Source: Cellulosilyticum sp. I15G10I2
GTDB taxonomy: Bacteria > Bacillota > Clostridia > Lachnospirales > Cellulosilyticaceae
Length of the DNA: 64,000 nt
Reading direction: 5' to 3'
NCBI RefSeq assembly: GCF_900095725.1
Contig: NZ_FMMP01000011.1
Coordinates: 62,001-126,000, forward strand
Shown here: positions 42,561 through 52,191 of the stretch, piece after piece
Layout: each line of letters starts with the position of its first letter
How positions within the stretch are numbered: the first letter of the stretch is position 1
Notes under the pieces: generated by a model
Database searches by the model: none
What the model saw: the letters and a program-made list of their open reading frames with translations, nothing else
What the model was told of the DNA's origin: nothing
Made by a program: the position numbers and the translations under genes

Positions 42561-44144
42561 ATGTATATGAATTCATTAATAAGTTTAGAAGAAAATATGC
42601 CTACATATGGAATAAATGGTAAAAAGGTTAATGGTCATGTTACGATCTCTACACCTGGGATTATTAAATGCTATGTGCAAAATTTAAATCCGTTAGAAGG
42701 ACAACAATTTATACTTTATGTATTCTCAAGTAAGGAAAATAAAGGGGTAAGAATAGGTGTTTTGGCATCGCCAGATAAAAGTAGGGAGACAAAGTGGCGC
42801 GTAGATGAGAAGAATGTAATGGATAGCGGTATGATGGCAAAGGATATAGATGCAGTTGCAGTTGTTAAAGAAGGAACTAGTATGAGGGAAACAGATACTA
42901 TTTTAGTTGGATTTGCAAGGAACAAGTATATCATTAGTTCGATTTTACAACAGCTACTGGCAGAATATCATAAACAAATGTCTGAGCAAAATGGTACCGA
43001 GGTCACACAACCGTCAGAAGATATGCAAATCGATATTCCAGAGTATGTAACAGAGGTGCCAGAGCCACAAGTAGATGAAGAAATTGAAGTACCAGAGTAT
43101 GTAACGGAGGTACCGGAGCCACAAGCAGACGTGGAAATTGAAGTACCGGACTATGTAACAGATATGCCGGAACTAGAAATGGATGAGGAAATTGAAGTGC
43201 CAGACTATATAATGGATATGCCAGAACTAGAAATGGATGAAGAAATACAAACCCTAGATGATATGCCGTTCATGGACCCGATGGAAGATATGGAAGAGCC
43301 GGAAATAGATAATAATAATGATTGGAATAATAACTACAACAATACAGAAGATAATGATGGGATGCAGCATCATGCAGAAATGCCTCAAACCACAATGGAG
43401 AGAGTTCTAAGAGAAGCCTATATCAATAGGCAGGATTATAGAGACGCTGCGCATTCGGTATACAATAGACAACATTTAAATGAAAAAAAAGAAGATCAAG
43501 GAAAAGAACCTGTAAGAGAAAAAACATTACAAGACGAAACGCCCGAAGAAATCGATTATTTAGAAGAAATAGAAAAGAAGTTAAAAGATATTCAGACAAG
43601 GTTAAAAGGATCCAATACCTTAGAGCGAGATATAAAAAGATTCCAAGCCTCAGAGTTTATGAGTGAAACGGGATATCAAAATGAGAGAAGTAGCAGTGAT
43701 TCAGATATTCAAATAGAAGAGCTTGCCAAAAAACTTGCCATGCTTAAAAATAGTATTACTGAAATGGGTACACATCAAAATAGTACCAACAAAGAAGACA
43801 CGGTAGAAATAGTCTATAAGAGGGCTTTAAAGATACAACCTTTCGATTATAGAACAGATGAAATCGAGTGGGTAAGAATATCATTATCAGACCTCAATGC
43901 TGTTTCTTCATTGCCGAAGGAGTGGGCAACCCAACCTTTTGTTGCATTTTCTTATTATAAGTATAATGAGATTATACTAGGTAAAGAAAAGCATACAGAT
44001 AAATATTATGTAGGCATACCAGATATTTATCATCCAGAAAGAAGAGGTCTTTTGCAGCCAGAGCACAAGGTTCAAAAATTTGTTTGCCGCAGAGATGTGG
44101 AGCCTGCAATAGGTGAGTATGGGTATTGGCTGATAAGTTTATAA
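42561..44144 (+). CDS. Unknown acidic-repeat protein between pheA and trp T-box
   Basis: 527 residues, soluble, no signal peptide. The N-terminal domain (about 1-135) is globular; then four 18-residue tandem units (157-228; IEVPEYVTEVPEPQVDEE and variants) form a strongly acidic stalk, a polar Asn/Asp/Glu linker and a coiled-coil-like helix (about 330-410). The C-terminal domain (about 425-527) has WVRISLSDLNAVSSLPKEWATQPFVAFSYYKYNEIILGK .. YVGIPDIYHPERRG .. YGYWLISL, a pattern I know only from uncharacterised clostridial proteins. Ribosome site AAAGGGGAT. Function unknown; position next to aromatic genes may be accidental, since hairpins isolate it upstream. Confidence 0.75.
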   Translation: MYMNSLISLEENMPTYGINGKKVNGHVTISTPGIIKCYVQNLNPLEGQQFILYVFSSKENKGVRIGVLASPDKSRETKWRVDEKNVMDSGMMAKDIDAVAVVKEGTSMRETDTILVGFARNKYIISSILQQLLAEYHKQMSEQNGTEVTQPSEDMQIDIPEYVTEVPEPQVDEEIEVPEYVTEVPEPQADVEIEVPDYVTDMPELEMDEEIEVPDYIMDMPELEMDEEIQTLDDMPFMDPMEDMEEPEIDNNNDWNNNYNNTEDNDGMQHHAEMPQTTMERVLREAYINRQDYRDAAHSVYNRQHLNEKKEDQGKEPVREKTLQDETPEEIDYLEEIEKKLKDIQTRLKGSNTLERDIKRFQASEFMSETGYQNERSSSDSDIQIEELAKKLAMLKNSITEMGTHQNSTNKEDTVEIVYKRALKIQPFDYRTDEIEWVRISLSDLNAVSSLPKEWATQPFVAFSYYKYNEIILGKEKHTDKYYVGIPDIYHPERRGLLQPEHKVQKFVCRRDVEPAIGEYGYWLISL

Positions 44145-44154
44145 TTAAAAAAAC

Positions 44155-44183
44155 TTGCTAATTAGCATCTAACCGGTTATAAT
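44155..44183 (+). promoter_or_regulatory. Promoter of the trp operon
   Basis: TTGCTA (44155-44160), 17-base spacer, TATAAT (44178-44183), 30-40 bases before the T-box structure. Confidence 0.75.
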
Positions 44184-44214
44184 GAAAACAATTAAATAAT
44201 ACCTTTAAAACCTG

Positions 44215-44480
44215 TGATAGAGGAATAAAACTAATTACGAACTTACAGAGAGCCGGCGATGGTGCGAGTCCGGCAGGAAACGAATTAGACAAATGGTCTC
44301 TTGAGGGCATGATGAAAAAGGGTTACACCTTTAGTATCTCATGACGCAGCATCAGCGTTACAGATGAGGAATGTGATAGCATTCTGCAAAAGTGCGTATT
44401 TTTAAATACGAATCAAGGTGGTACCGTGGGTGTATTCTATACGCTCGTCCTTGGCAATAGCCAAGGGCGGGCGTTTTTTG
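44215..44480 (+). promoter_or_regulatory. T-box leader (tRNA-Trp sensing) of the trp operon
   Basis: T-box consensus AAGGTGGTACCGTGG at 44415-44429 and terminator CGCTCGTCCTTGG/CCAAGGGCGGGCG at 44442-44473 followed by TTTTTTG. Stem I begins near 44224; TGG in AAATGGTCTC (about 44296) is the best Trp specifier candidate, but it needs folding. Uncharged tRNA-Trp would stabilise the antiterminator and open trpEGDCFBA. No TRAP-type leader is present. Confidence 0.93.
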
Positions 44481-44557
44481 TTTTCAAAATTATATATAGC
44501 GAATGGCAAGGCAGCAGACAGCTAAGCTTTCTTTGGCCATTAAAAGGAGGAAAAAAT

Positions 44558-46024
44558 ATGTTTTATCCAAGTTTAGAAAAGGCAGCAGAACTTTCTAAGA
44601 ATTATAGTAAAGTACCAGTAAGTTTAGAAATCTACATGGATTTTCATACACCTATAGCAGTACTGAGCCATATTAGAGAAAAGTATGATGAATATTTTTT
44701 ATTAGAAAGTATAGAGGGCGGCGAAAAATGGGCACGTTATACCTTCTTAGGATTTAATCCCAAAGAATTATTTTATGTAAAAGAAGGAAGGGCATTTCAT
44801 AAAAAAGCAGAGGGGACAAAGGAGCTTGCCGGTAATCCAATTGATTTATTAAAAGATATTTTAAAAGACTATACGGCACCTAAAGATAAAAATTTACCGC
44901 CGCTTACTGGTGGGGCAGTAGGGTATTTTGGCTATGAAACAGTAAAGTATGTAGAAGATATAGCATTAAGCAACGACGATCATTTAAAAGCGGAAGATAT
45001 AAAACTTATGTTCTTTGATGAACTTATTGCTTTTGATCACCTTAAACAAAAGATTACACTTATAGCCAATATAGATGGTAATGCAAAAAATATAACAAAA
45101 GCCTATGAAGAAGCTAAAAATAAACTTATGGCACTTTATCAATTGATTAATGAACCTGCGAGAAAGCATACGATAATTTTTGATGAAGAAATTAACTTTG
45201 CAAGCAATATGACAAAAGAAGCATTTATGGAAAATGTTATGAAGGCTAAGGCTTATATTGAAAACGGAGATATTTTTCAAGTTGTGCTCTCTCAAGTTTT
45301 CAAGACAAAATTAAACTGCGAGCTTTTCGATGTGTATAGAGTGCTTAGAACGATTAATCCTTCACCGTATATGTATTTTATGAAATTTAAAGATATAGAA
45401 GTAGCCGGGGCATCCCCGGAAACCCTTGTTAAAGTACAAGATGGAACAGTTATTACGCAACCTATAGCAGGCACAAGACGCCGTGGCAAAACAGATGAAG
45501 AAGATGCAAGAATTGAAGAAGACTTGCTCGGTGATAAAAAAGAACGTGCCGAACACAATATGCTTGTAGATCTTGCGAGAAACGATGTTGGCAAAATAAG
45601 TGAGTTTAACAGTGTGCAAGTATCAGATTATATGGCTTTTAAAAGACTATCACATGTTATTCACCTGACAACAAATGTTAGAGGTAAGCTAAGACAAGGT
45701 TTTGATAGTATAGATGCGGTAAGAGAACTTTTGCCAGCCGGTACACTCTCAGGAGCACCTAAAGTAAGGGCTATGGAAATTATAGAAGAACTGGAAACTG
45801 AAAAAAGAGGGGTATATGGCGGGGCTATCGGCTATATAGGATATGATGGCAATTTAGATACTTGTATCGCTATAAGAACAGTGGTTAAAAAAGATAATAT
45901 AGCGTATATTCAAGCGGGCGCTGGTATTGTCCTAGACTCAGATCCAGAAAGCGAATACAAAGAAACAATTACAAAAGCTAGTGCGGTATTTGATGCTATT
46001 CGGAAGGTAGGGGAAATGAAATGA
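44558..46024 (+). CDS. trpE: Anthranilate synthase component I
   Basis: 488 residues. Makes anthranilate from chorismate with glutamine-derived ammonia from TrpG. N-terminal Trp-feedback domain (LLESIEGGEKWARYTFLG, about 50), then the chorismate-binding domain with VVLSQVFKTKL, NPSPYMYFMKFKDIEVAGASPETLVK, PIAGTRRRG (about 305), LVDLARNDVGKI, LPAGTLSGAPKVRAMEII and YIQAGAGIVLDSDPESEY. The true start is the ATG at 44558 after AAAGGAGG; the longer open frame runs back into the T-box and is not coding. It overlaps trpG by 4 bases (ATGA). Confidence 0.97.
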   Translation: MFYPSLEKAAELSKNYSKVPVSLEIYMDFHTPIAVLSHIREKYDEYFLLESIEGGEKWARYTFLGFNPKELFYVKEGRAFHKKAEGTKELAGNPIDLLKDILKDYTAPKDKNLPPLTGGAVGYFGYETVKYVEDIALSNDDHLKAEDIKLMFFDELIAFDHLKQKITLIANIDGNAKNITKAYEEAKNKLMALYQLINEPARKHTIIFDEEINFASNMTKEAFMENVMKAKAYIENGDIFQVVLSQVFKTKLNCELFDVYRVLRTINPSPYMYFMKFKDIEVAGASPETLVKVQDGTVITQPIAGTRRRGKTDEEDARIEEDLLGDKKERAEHNMLVDLARNDVGKISEFNSVQVSDYMAFKRLSHVIHLTTNVRGKLRQGFDSIDAVRELLPAGTLSGAPKVRAMEIIEELETEKRGVYGGAIGYIGYDGNLDTCIAIRTVVKKDNIAYIQAGAGIVLDSDPESEYKETITKASAVFDAIRKVGEMK

Positions 46025-46593
46025 TTCTTATAATTGATAACTATGATAGTTTTACTTACAATCTCTATCAATATATAGGGAAGTTTAATGAAGATATTCA
46101 AGTATTTAGAAATGATAAAATCACGATTGAAGAAATAGAAGCGCTTGGTCCTACGCATATCATTATTTCACCCGGGCCTAAATATCCAAAGGATGCGGGG
46201 ATTTCTATAGAAACCATTCGGTACTTTAGCGGGAAAATACCTATTTTAGGCGTTTGTTTAGGGCATCAATCTATAGGGGAAGCTTATGGCAGTAAAGTTA
46301 TAAAGGCAAGAAATATTTTGCATGGTAAACAAAGCGCTATCTATGTAGATAATACATCAACATTGTTTAAAGGACTGCCTTCAACACTAATAGCTGGCAG
46401 ATACCATTCACTGATTGTAGAAAAAGAAAGTCTTACAGATGCTCTTGAGGTTGTTGCAGAAGATGAAAATGGCGAAATTATGAGCCTTAAGCATAAGGAA
46501 TATCCGGTTTTTGGCGTACAGTTTCATCCAGAGTCTATTTTAACTGAGGATGGCGAGATTATGATTAAAAACTTTTTGGAGGTGAGTATCTAG
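46021..46593 (+). CDS. trpG: Anthranilate synthase component II (glutamine amidotransferase)
   Basis: 190 residues, class I amidotransferase. Nucleophile Cys in ILGVCLGHQSIGEAYG (about 80), catalytic His/Glu in VFGVQFHPESIL (about 170), oxyanion segment SPGPKYPKDAG (about 52). Supplies ammonia to TrpE, and may be shared with folate synthesis as in Bacillus. Coupled to trpE (4-base overlap) and to trpD (1-base overlap). Not fused to trpD as in some bacteria. Confidence 0.96.
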   Translation: MILIIDNYDSFTYNLYQYIGKFNEDIQVFRNDKITIEEIEALGPTHIIISPGPKYPKDAGISIETIRYFSGKIPILGVCLGHQSIGEAYGSKVIKARNILHGKQSAIYVDNTSTLFKGLPSTLIAGRYHSLIVEKESLTDALEVVAEDENGEIMSLKHKEYPVFGVQFHPESILTEDGEIMIKNFLEVSI

Positions 46594-47606
46594 TGAATCA
46601 TTATATTAAAAAGTTAGTAGAAGGAAAGAACTTAACAATAGACGAAACTAAAGCAGCTATGAATAGTATCATGGAAGGCAGTGCAACAGAAGCTCAGATA
46701 GGAAGTTTTTTAACTGCCATGAGAATGAAGGGTGAAACGATAGATGAAATTACTGCCTGTGCGCAGGTTATGAGAGAGAAATGTACGAGGCTACAAGCAC
46801 AAGGAGACATAATGGATGTTGTAGGAACGGGAGGGGACTGTACTAATACCTTTAACGTATCTACGATTTCGTCAATCGTAGTGGCCGCAGCAGGTGTAAA
46901 AGTTGCTAAACATGGTAATAGGTCGGTATCCAGTAAATGCGGGGCTGCGGATATTTTAGAAGCATTAGGTGTTAAACTAGATATTACACCAGAACAAAAT
47001 GCTAAGGTACTTGAAGAAGTTGGGTTATGTTTTATGTTCGCACCTGTTTATCATAGTTCAATGAAGCATGTTGCAAAACCAAGAAGGGAACTCGGCATCA
47101 GAACAGTTTTTAATATACTCGGGCCTTTAGCCAATCCTGCCTATGCGAACCTTCAAGTCTTAGGGGTATATGATGCAAAACTAATGGAGCCTATGGCAAA
47201 TGTACTTCGTAATTTAGGGGTTAAAAGAGCAATGGTCGTGCATGGTCAAGATGGAGTCGATGAAGTTTCACTATGTGCCCCGACAACAGTTTATGAGATC
47301 AAAGATGGCAGCATTAGCAATTTTGTCTTAAATCCAGAAATGCTAGGACTTAAGCCTTGCAAACAAGAAGAACTTGTAGGCGGGGAAGCCCATGAAAACA
47401 AGCAAATTACCTTTGATATCTTAGAAGGCAAAAAAGGAGCAAAAAGGGATATGGTGCTTATAAACTCAGCGGTGGCCCTGTATACAGCTTATGGGGAAAA
47501 AAACCTTCAGGAATGTGTAGAAATAGCGGCAGAGGTTATAGACAGCGGCCGGGCACTTGCTAAACTTGAAGCGTTTGTTGCTGCAACTCAACAGATTGGG
47601 GAATAA
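46593..47606 (+). CDS. trpD: Anthranilate phosphoribosyltransferase
   Basis: 337 residues. Transfers phosphoribose from PRPP to anthranilate. Signature VVGTGGDCTNTFNVSTISSIVVAAAGVKVAKHGNRSVSSKCGAADILEALGV (about 74-125) and FMFAPVYHSSMKHVAKPRRELGIRTVFNILGPLANPA (about 147). GTG start one base overlapping the trpG stop, with TTGGAGGTGAG before it. A 284-base gap with a palindromic repeat separates it from trpC, the only break in the operon. Confidence 0.96.
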   Translation: MNHYIKKLVEGKNLTIDETKAAMNSIMEGSATEAQIGSFLTAMRMKGETIDEITACAQVMREKCTRLQAQGDIMDVVGTGGDCTNTFNVSTISSIVVAAAGVKVAKHGNRSVSSKCGAADILEALGVKLDITPEQNAKVLEEVGLCFMFAPVYHSSMKHVAKPRRELGIRTVFNILGPLANPAYANLQVLGVYDAKLMEPMANVLRNLGVKRAMVVHGQDGVDEVSLCAPTTVYEIKDGSISNFVLNPEMLGLKPCKQEELVGGEAHENKQITFDILEGKKGAKRDMVLINSAVALYTAYGEKNLQECVEIAAEVIDSGRALAKLEAFVAATQQIGE

Positions 47607-47890
47607 GGATTCTGCTAAGCTTTGAAGTATCTAGATAAACGATGATTAATCTAATGAGGATTGATTTAATATAGAAAGTAAGTCTATAGCTATCTTTGGA
47701 GTTTAATAAGTATATGTATAATTGATGGAGACGAGCGAGGTAGTCAGGGGATGTCTTTTGACTCGACTCGGGTTTGGCTGTGGGTAGGCGGGAGAGGCAA
47801 AAGACATCCCCTGGCTGCCAAGCGGACCATATACAGGATACGTAGATTATGAATATTAATGCTTGATGCATTTTAATTAAGGAGAACGAT
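47607..47890. other. Gap between trpD and trpC holding a short palindromic repeat
   Basis: 284 bases between two genes of one operon, with no gene of its own. Its main content is the 81-base hairpin at 47739-47819. No independent promoter for trpC is obvious, so the repeat most likely lies within the transcript. Confidence 0.6.
47739..47819. repeat. Short palindromic repeat, solo form
   Basis: 22-base arms GGTAGTCAGGGGATGTCTTT(TG) and the inverse (CA)AAAGACATCCCCTGGCTGCC (20 of 22 pair) enclose a loop with CGACTCGGGTTTGGCTGTGGG. The same loop signature flanks the inner element of copies 1 and 3, so this is the uninterrupted form of their outer hairpin. AGCGGACC follows the right arm, as GGCGGAC(C) does in the other copies. 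Confidence 0.85.
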
Positions 47891-48700
47891 ATGATACTTG
47901 ACCAGATTATAACCAGTAGAAAACAGGATATAGAAAAATTAAAAGCACAGATGAGTATACAAGATTTTATAAAGCAAATAGAGCATAATTCATTTCACAA
48001 GGCAAGTTTTAAAACAGCTATAAGGGGACGTTTCTCCAATATTGCGGATGGAGATGGGGGAGGGGTATTTAATATTATCGCTGAAGTTAAAAAGGCCTCG
48101 CCTTCTAAAGGTCTTATTTGCCCGGATTTTGATTATATTCAGATAGCTCGGGATTATGAAGTGGGTGGGGCGGCAGCTATCTCTGTACTTACGGAGCCTC
48201 ATTACTTTTTGGGGGCTAATGCATATCTTACCGAGATTAAAGAAACAGTTAAGCTGCCCCTTCTGAGAAAGGATTTTATTGTAGATGAATGGCAGATTTA
48301 TGAGGCAAAGGCGATAGGAGCAGATGCTATACTCCTTATTGTGGCGGCACTTAATCAACAAGAGTTGAAAGAGCTCCTAAGGTCAGCCTATAGCTTAGAC
48401 CTTGATGTTTTAGTAGAAACCCATGATGAAGAAGAAGTTAAAAGGGCATTGGAAGCTAATGCAGAGATTATAGGTGTTAATAATAGAAATCTAAAAACCT
48501 TTGAAGTAAGCCTTGAGGTATCTGAAAGATTGAGAGAACTTGTGCCAAAAGACAAGGTGTTTGTTGCAGAGAGCGGTATTCATACGAAAGATGATATGAG
48601 ACGCTTAAAGGAGCTTGGGACAGATGCTGTACTTATTGGAGAAAGTATCGTTAAGTCCTCTGATAGAATAGGAAAATTAAAAGAGCTTAAGGAGGTCTAA
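47891..48700 (+). CDS. trpC: Indole-3-glycerol phosphate synthase
   Basis: 269 residues. Closes the ring of carboxyphenylamino-deoxyribulose phosphate. Motifs: NIIAEVKKASPSKGLICPDFDYIQIARDYEVGGAAAISVLTEPHYFLG (about 57-105), LPLLRKDFIVDEWQIYEAKAIGADAILLIVA, IIGVNNRNLKTFEV (about 185), VAESGIHTKDDMRRL and VLIGESIV. AAGGAGAACG before the ATG. Followed by trpF with 8 bases between; the two are separate genes and not fused. Confidence 0.96.
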   Translation: MILDQIITSRKQDIEKLKAQMSIQDFIKQIEHNSFHKASFKTAIRGRFSNIADGDGGGVFNIIAEVKKASPSKGLICPDFDYIQIARDYEVGGAAAISVLTEPHYFLGANAYLTEIKETVKLPLLRKDFIVDEWQIYEAKAIGADAILLIVAALNQQELKELLRSAYSLDLDVLVETHDEEEVKRALEANAEIIGVNNRNLKTFEVSLEVSERLRELVPKDKVFVAESGIHTKDDMRRLKELGTDAVLIGESIVKSSDRIGKLKELKEV

Positions 48701-48708
48701 GTTTTGCG

Positions 48709-49326
48709 ATGACTAAAATTAAAATATGTGGGTTAAGCCGAGAAGCGGATATTTGTGCGGTAAATGAATATCTGCCAGATTATATAGGTTTTGTATTTGC
48801 AAAGAGTAAAAGACAGCTTTCTATAAATCAGGCCAAGCCACTTAAGAAGTTATTAAATCCGAAGATTCAAGCGGTGGGGGTATTTGTGAATGAACCTATC
48901 GAGAGCTTAATAAGTTTTGAAAAAGAACAAGTCATTGATATGGTACAGCTTCATGGAGATGAAGATGAAGAGTATATCAGAATATTAAAGACTAAGATCA
49001 AGCTTCCTATTATAAAAGCCATAAGAGTAAAAGATAAACTAGATATAAAGCAAGCATTTGCAGCAGACTTTGTACTTTTTGATAAGTATGTCAAAGACGT
49101 TTATGGCGGGGCTGGAGAAAGCTTTGACTGGCGGATGATAGAAGATGTGAGGATACCGTATTTTTTAGCAGGAGGCATCCATTTAGATAATATTCAAGAA
49201 GCCTTAAAGAGAGCGCCTTATGCAATAGATATAAGCAGTGGTGTGGAGACAGATGGTGTTAAAGACAGAGAAAAGATATTTAAAATAATGGGTATTATAA
49301 AAGAACACAATAACAAGAATCAGTAA
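48709..49326 (+). CDS. trpF: Phosphoribosylanthranilate isomerase
   Basis: 205 residues, small TIM barrel. KIKICGLSREADICAVNEYLPDYIGFVFAKSKR (2-35, catalytic Cys in KICG), VQLHGDEDEEYI (about 85), FDKYVKDVYGGAGESFDW (Asp/GG motif, about 125) and FLAGGIHLDNIQEAL, then IDISSGVETDGVKD. GGAGG 13 bases before the ATG, inside the end of trpC. Confidence 0.96.
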   Translation: MTKIKICGLSREADICAVNEYLPDYIGFVFAKSKRQLSINQAKPLKKLLNPKIQAVGVFVNEPIESLISFEKEQVIDMVQLHGDEDEEYIRILKTKIKLPIIKAIRVKDKLDIKQAFAADFVLFDKYVKDVYGGAGESFDWRMIEDVRIPYFLAGGIHLDNIQEALKRAPYAIDISSGVETDGVKDREKIFKIMGIIKEHNNKNQ

Positions 49327-49350
49327 AATAAAAAAACGAGGTGAATTGCA

Positions 49351-50538
49351 ATGGGTATTACAGGAAGATATGGTGAATTTGGAGGACAATATATCCCAGA
49401 GACACTGATGAGTGCCATACATGAGTTAGATAAGGCTTATGAAAAATATAAAAACGATCCAGATTTTAACGAAGAATTAAAGGCTTTATTTGAAGAGTAT
49501 ACAGGAAGGCCTTCTTTGCTTTATTTTGCAAAAAAAATGACAGAGGATTTAGGTGGAGCCAAAATTTATCTTAAAAGGGAGGATCTAAATCATACAGGTT
49601 CTCATAAAATTAACAACGTCTTAGGGCAGGTACTTCTAGCTAAAAAGATGGGTAAAAAGCGAATCATCGCAGAAACTGGCGCTGGTCAACATGGGGTAGC
49701 AACAGCCACAGCGGCAGCACTGATGGGACTTCCTTGTGAAGTGTTTATGGGAGAAGAGGATACTATCCGTCAAGCACTTAATGTATTTAGAATGGAGCTC
49801 TTAGGTGCTAAAGTGACAGCTGTTAAAACAGGAACCCGTACTTTAAAAGATGCAGTTAATGCAGCTATGCAGGATTGGACGAGAAGCGTAGAAGATACCT
49901 TCTATTGTATTGGATCTGTTATGGGGCCTCATCCTTATCCAGAGATGGTAAGAGACTTCCAAAGTGTCATAGGAAAAGAAGTTAAAAAACAGATGCAAGA
50001 GCGAGAAGGCAGGCTGCCGGATACACTTATTGCATGCGTAGGGGGCGGTAGCAATGCCATGGGACTCTTCTATGATTTTATAGGAGATAAACAAGTGGAG
50101 CTTATAGGCGTAGAAGCTGCTGGAGAAGGGGTAGATACCAAGAATCATGCAGCTACGATTACTAAAGGAGAAGTTGGTGTATTCCATGGTATGAAATCTT
50201 ACTTTCTTCAGACAGAAGGAGGCAGTATTGCACCTGTATACTCTATATCAGCAGGGCTCGACTATCCGGGGATAGGGCCAGAACATGCCTATTTGCATGA
50301 TACCAAAAGAGCAAGGTATGTACCTGCTACAGATAAAGAGGCCGTGATGGCATTTGAATATCTATCTAGAATAGAAGGCATTATACCAGCCATTGAGAGC
50401 TCTCATGCAGTAGCACATGCGATAAAGATAGCGCCAACGATGTCAAAAGAGCATATTATCGTGATTAACCTATCTGGAAGAGGGGACAAAGATGTAGCGA
50501 GTATAGCAAGATATAAGGGGGTTGAGATTAGTGAGTAA
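49351..50538 (+). CDS. trpB: Tryptophan synthase beta chain
   Basis: 395 residues. Condenses indole with serine. Typical TrpB1 start [19 protein letters not shown] lysine in [17 protein letters not shown] (about 85), PLP-phosphate loop [10 protein letters not shown] (about 230), [17 protein letters not shown] (about 110) and ESSHAVAHA. Works as alpha2beta2 with TrpA, channeling indole. ACGAGGTGAATT before the ATG. Ends 8 bases after the trpA start. Confidence 0.97.
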   Translation: MGITGRYGEFGGQYIPETLMSAIHELDKAYEKYKNDPDFNEELKALFEEYTGRPSLLYFAKKMTEDLGGAKIYLKREDLNHTGSHKINNVLGQVLLAKKMGKKRIIAETGAGQHGVATATAAALMGLPCEVFMGEEDTIRQALNVFRMELLGAKVTAVKTGTRTLKDAVNAAMQDWTRSVEDTFYCIGSVMGPHPYPEMVRDFQSVIGKEVKKQMQEREGRLPDTLIACVGGGSNAMGLFYDFIGDKQVELIGVEAAGEGVDTKNHAATITKGEVGVFHGMKSYFLQTEGGSIAPVYSISAGLDYPGIGPEHAYLHDTKRARYVPATDKEAVMAFEYLSRIEGIIPAIESSHAVAHAIKIAPTMSKEHIIVINLSGRGDKDVASIARYKGVEISE

Positions 50539-51319
50539 GATACAAAAGGCATTTGAAAAAGTAAAACAGCAAGGGAGAAAGGCTTTCATCCCCTTTGTAA
50601 CAGCAGGAGATCCTAGCCTAGAAGCAACTGAGAGATTCATTTATACTCTAGAGCAGACAGGTAGTGATATAATCGAAATAGGTATTCCTTTTTCAGACCC
50701 TATAGCAGATGGTCCAGTCATCCAAAGAGCGAATGTCAGAGCGCTTGAAAATAATGTAACGATAAGCAGAGTTTTTGATATGGTAACAAGCATTAGAAAA
50801 ACAACAGATGTGCCACTTGTTTTTTTACTGTATGCTAATACGATTTATTACTATGGTATTGAAAGTTTCTTTAAAAAGTGTCAAGAAACTGGAATAGATG
50901 GTGTTATTATACCTGACCTTCCTTTTGAAGAAAGAGAAGAGTTTAATGTGTTTGCATCTGCCCAGGAGGTTGATGTGATTTCACTTGTTGCACCGACTTC
51001 TAAAGAACGTATTAAAGAGATTAGTAAAGATGCAGCAGGCTTTTTATACTGTGTATCTTCTATGGGGGTAACAGGTACAAGAGATAATATTCAAACAGAT
51101 CTTAAAGCGATGTTTGAAACTATCGATGAGTATTGTAACATTCCTACAGCTTTAGGATTTGGGATTTCCAGTGCTGATCAAGCAAAAGCTATAAAAAGTT
51201 ATGCTGATGGGGTCATCGTTGGAAGTGCTATCGTGAAGATTATAGAAGAGCATGGAGAAAAAGCTGAGGAAGCACTTACACACTTTGCGCAGGAAATGAT
51301 GAGAGCCCTTAGAAATTAA
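50531..51319 (+). CDS. trpA: Tryptophan synthase alpha chain
   Basis: 262 residues. Splits indole-3-glycerol phosphate to indole. Motifs: [15 protein letters not shown] (about 18), [22 protein letters not shown] (catalytic Glu, about 47), [12 protein letters not shown] (catalytic Asp) and [18 protein letters not shown]; then [14 protein letters not shown] and [15 protein letters not shown]. The GTG at 50531 is preferred (AGGGGG 9 bases upstream); an earlier in-frame TTG at 50522 lies right on that site. Overlaps trpB by 8 bases. Last gene of the operon. Confidence 0.95.
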   Translation: MSKIQKAFEKVKQQGRKAFIPFVTAGDPSLEATERFIYTLEQTGSDIIEIGIPFSDPIADGPVIQRANVRALENNVTISRVFDMVTSIRKTTDVPLVFLLYANTIYYYGIESFFKKCQETGIDGVIIPDLPFEEREEFNVFASAQEVDVISLVAPTSKERIKEISKDAAGFLYCVSSMGVTGTRDNIQTDLKAMFETIDEYCNIPTALGFGISSADQAKAIKSYADGVIVGSAIVKIIEEHGEKAEEALTHFAQEMMRALRN

Positions 51320-51408
51320 AAAGTCACTTGCTAGTAAGTGATGAAATGCTTAAAATTATGCCTATTTAATGAATTGCATAGTTGTTAATAAAATGATAAA
51401 GTATAACT

Positions 51409-51436
51409 AAGAGGTATAAGTATATACCTCTTTTTT
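51409..51436 (+). terminator. Terminator of the trp operon
   Basis: AAGAGGTATA pairs with TATACCTCTT, followed by TTTT. Confidence 0.9.
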
Positions 51437-51511
51437 AAAGCTTTTATATATAAGGTTGCATAACAATGATAAATTTTAAATAGTTATTTAAAAAAGAAAG
51501 GAAGCTATAAA

Positions 51512-52159
51512 ATGCGTTTAAGAAGAGACCCGAGGGCACCAGAATATCTGGCAAATGATGAAAAAGTAGTACTTGAGCCAGAAGCTTTTAAAGGAAAATG
51601 GAAAGAAGAATTTGGAAATGATCATCCTATTCATGTAGAGTTTGGCTGTGGTAAGGGCGGGTTTATTACAGAACTTGCCAAGAGAAATCCTGAGATTAAT
51701 TATATTGCAGCAGAAAGAGCTGAAACAGTAGTGTATAAGGCGTGTAAAAAAGCGAGCAATCAAGATGACACCCCTCAGAATTTAAGATTTCTTTATTTTG
51801 ATGTTAGTAACTGTACGAGTATTTTTGAAAAGGGAGAGGTAGAGCGCATTTATCTTAACTTCTCAGATCCATGGCCTAAAAAAAGATATGCGAGTAGAAG
51901 ATTAACGAATAGAAACTTTTTAGAAAAGTATGCGTATATTCTTTCAGAAGAAGGTGAGATACACTTTAAGACAGATAATAAAGGATTATTTGCCTATTCG
52001 ATAGAAGAATTTTCAGCCATGGAGTGGTTAATGAAAAATGTAACATTAGATCTTCATAATAGCGATATGGAAGATAATATTATGACAGAGTATGAAAAAA
52101 AGTTTTCGGAGCTCGGCTATACAATTAATAGATTAGAAGCGCTTAAGCTTAAAAGGTAG
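51512..52159 (+). CDS. trmB: tRNA (guanine-N7)-methyltransferase
   Basis: 215 residues, class I SAM methyltransferase modifying G46 of tRNA. Motifs: HVEFGCGKGGFITELAKRNPEINYIAAE (about 45), NFSDPWPKKRYASRRLTNRNFLEKY (about 117, the family mark) and EIHFKTDN (about 152). AAAGGAAG before the ATG. The stop lies inside the bidirectional terminator. Confidence 0.96.
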   Translation: MRLRRDPRAPEYLANDEKVVLEPEAFKGKWKEEFGNDHPIHVEFGCGKGGFITELAKRNPEINYIAAERAETVVYKACKKASNQDDTPQNLRFLYFDVSNCTSIFEKGEVERIYLNFSDPWPKKRYASRRLTNRNFLEKYAYILSEEGEIHFKTDNKGLFAYSIEEFSAMEWLMKNVTLDLHNSDMEDNIMTEYEKKFSELGYTINRLEALKLKR

Positions 52160-52191
52160 GGTATGCAAAAACTAAGCATACCCTACCTTTT
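52151..52191. terminator. Bidirectional terminator overlapping both stop codons
   Basis: AAAAGGTAGGGTATGC pairs with GCATACCCTACCTTTT. The stop codons of trmB (plus) and of the EAL protein gene (minus) both lie within its arms. Confidence 0.88.

Noticed and set aside
44426-44557. Extended N-terminus of trpE
   Set aside because: This in-frame stretch is the T-box sequence and its terminator; the real start has AAAGGAGG right before ATG 44558.
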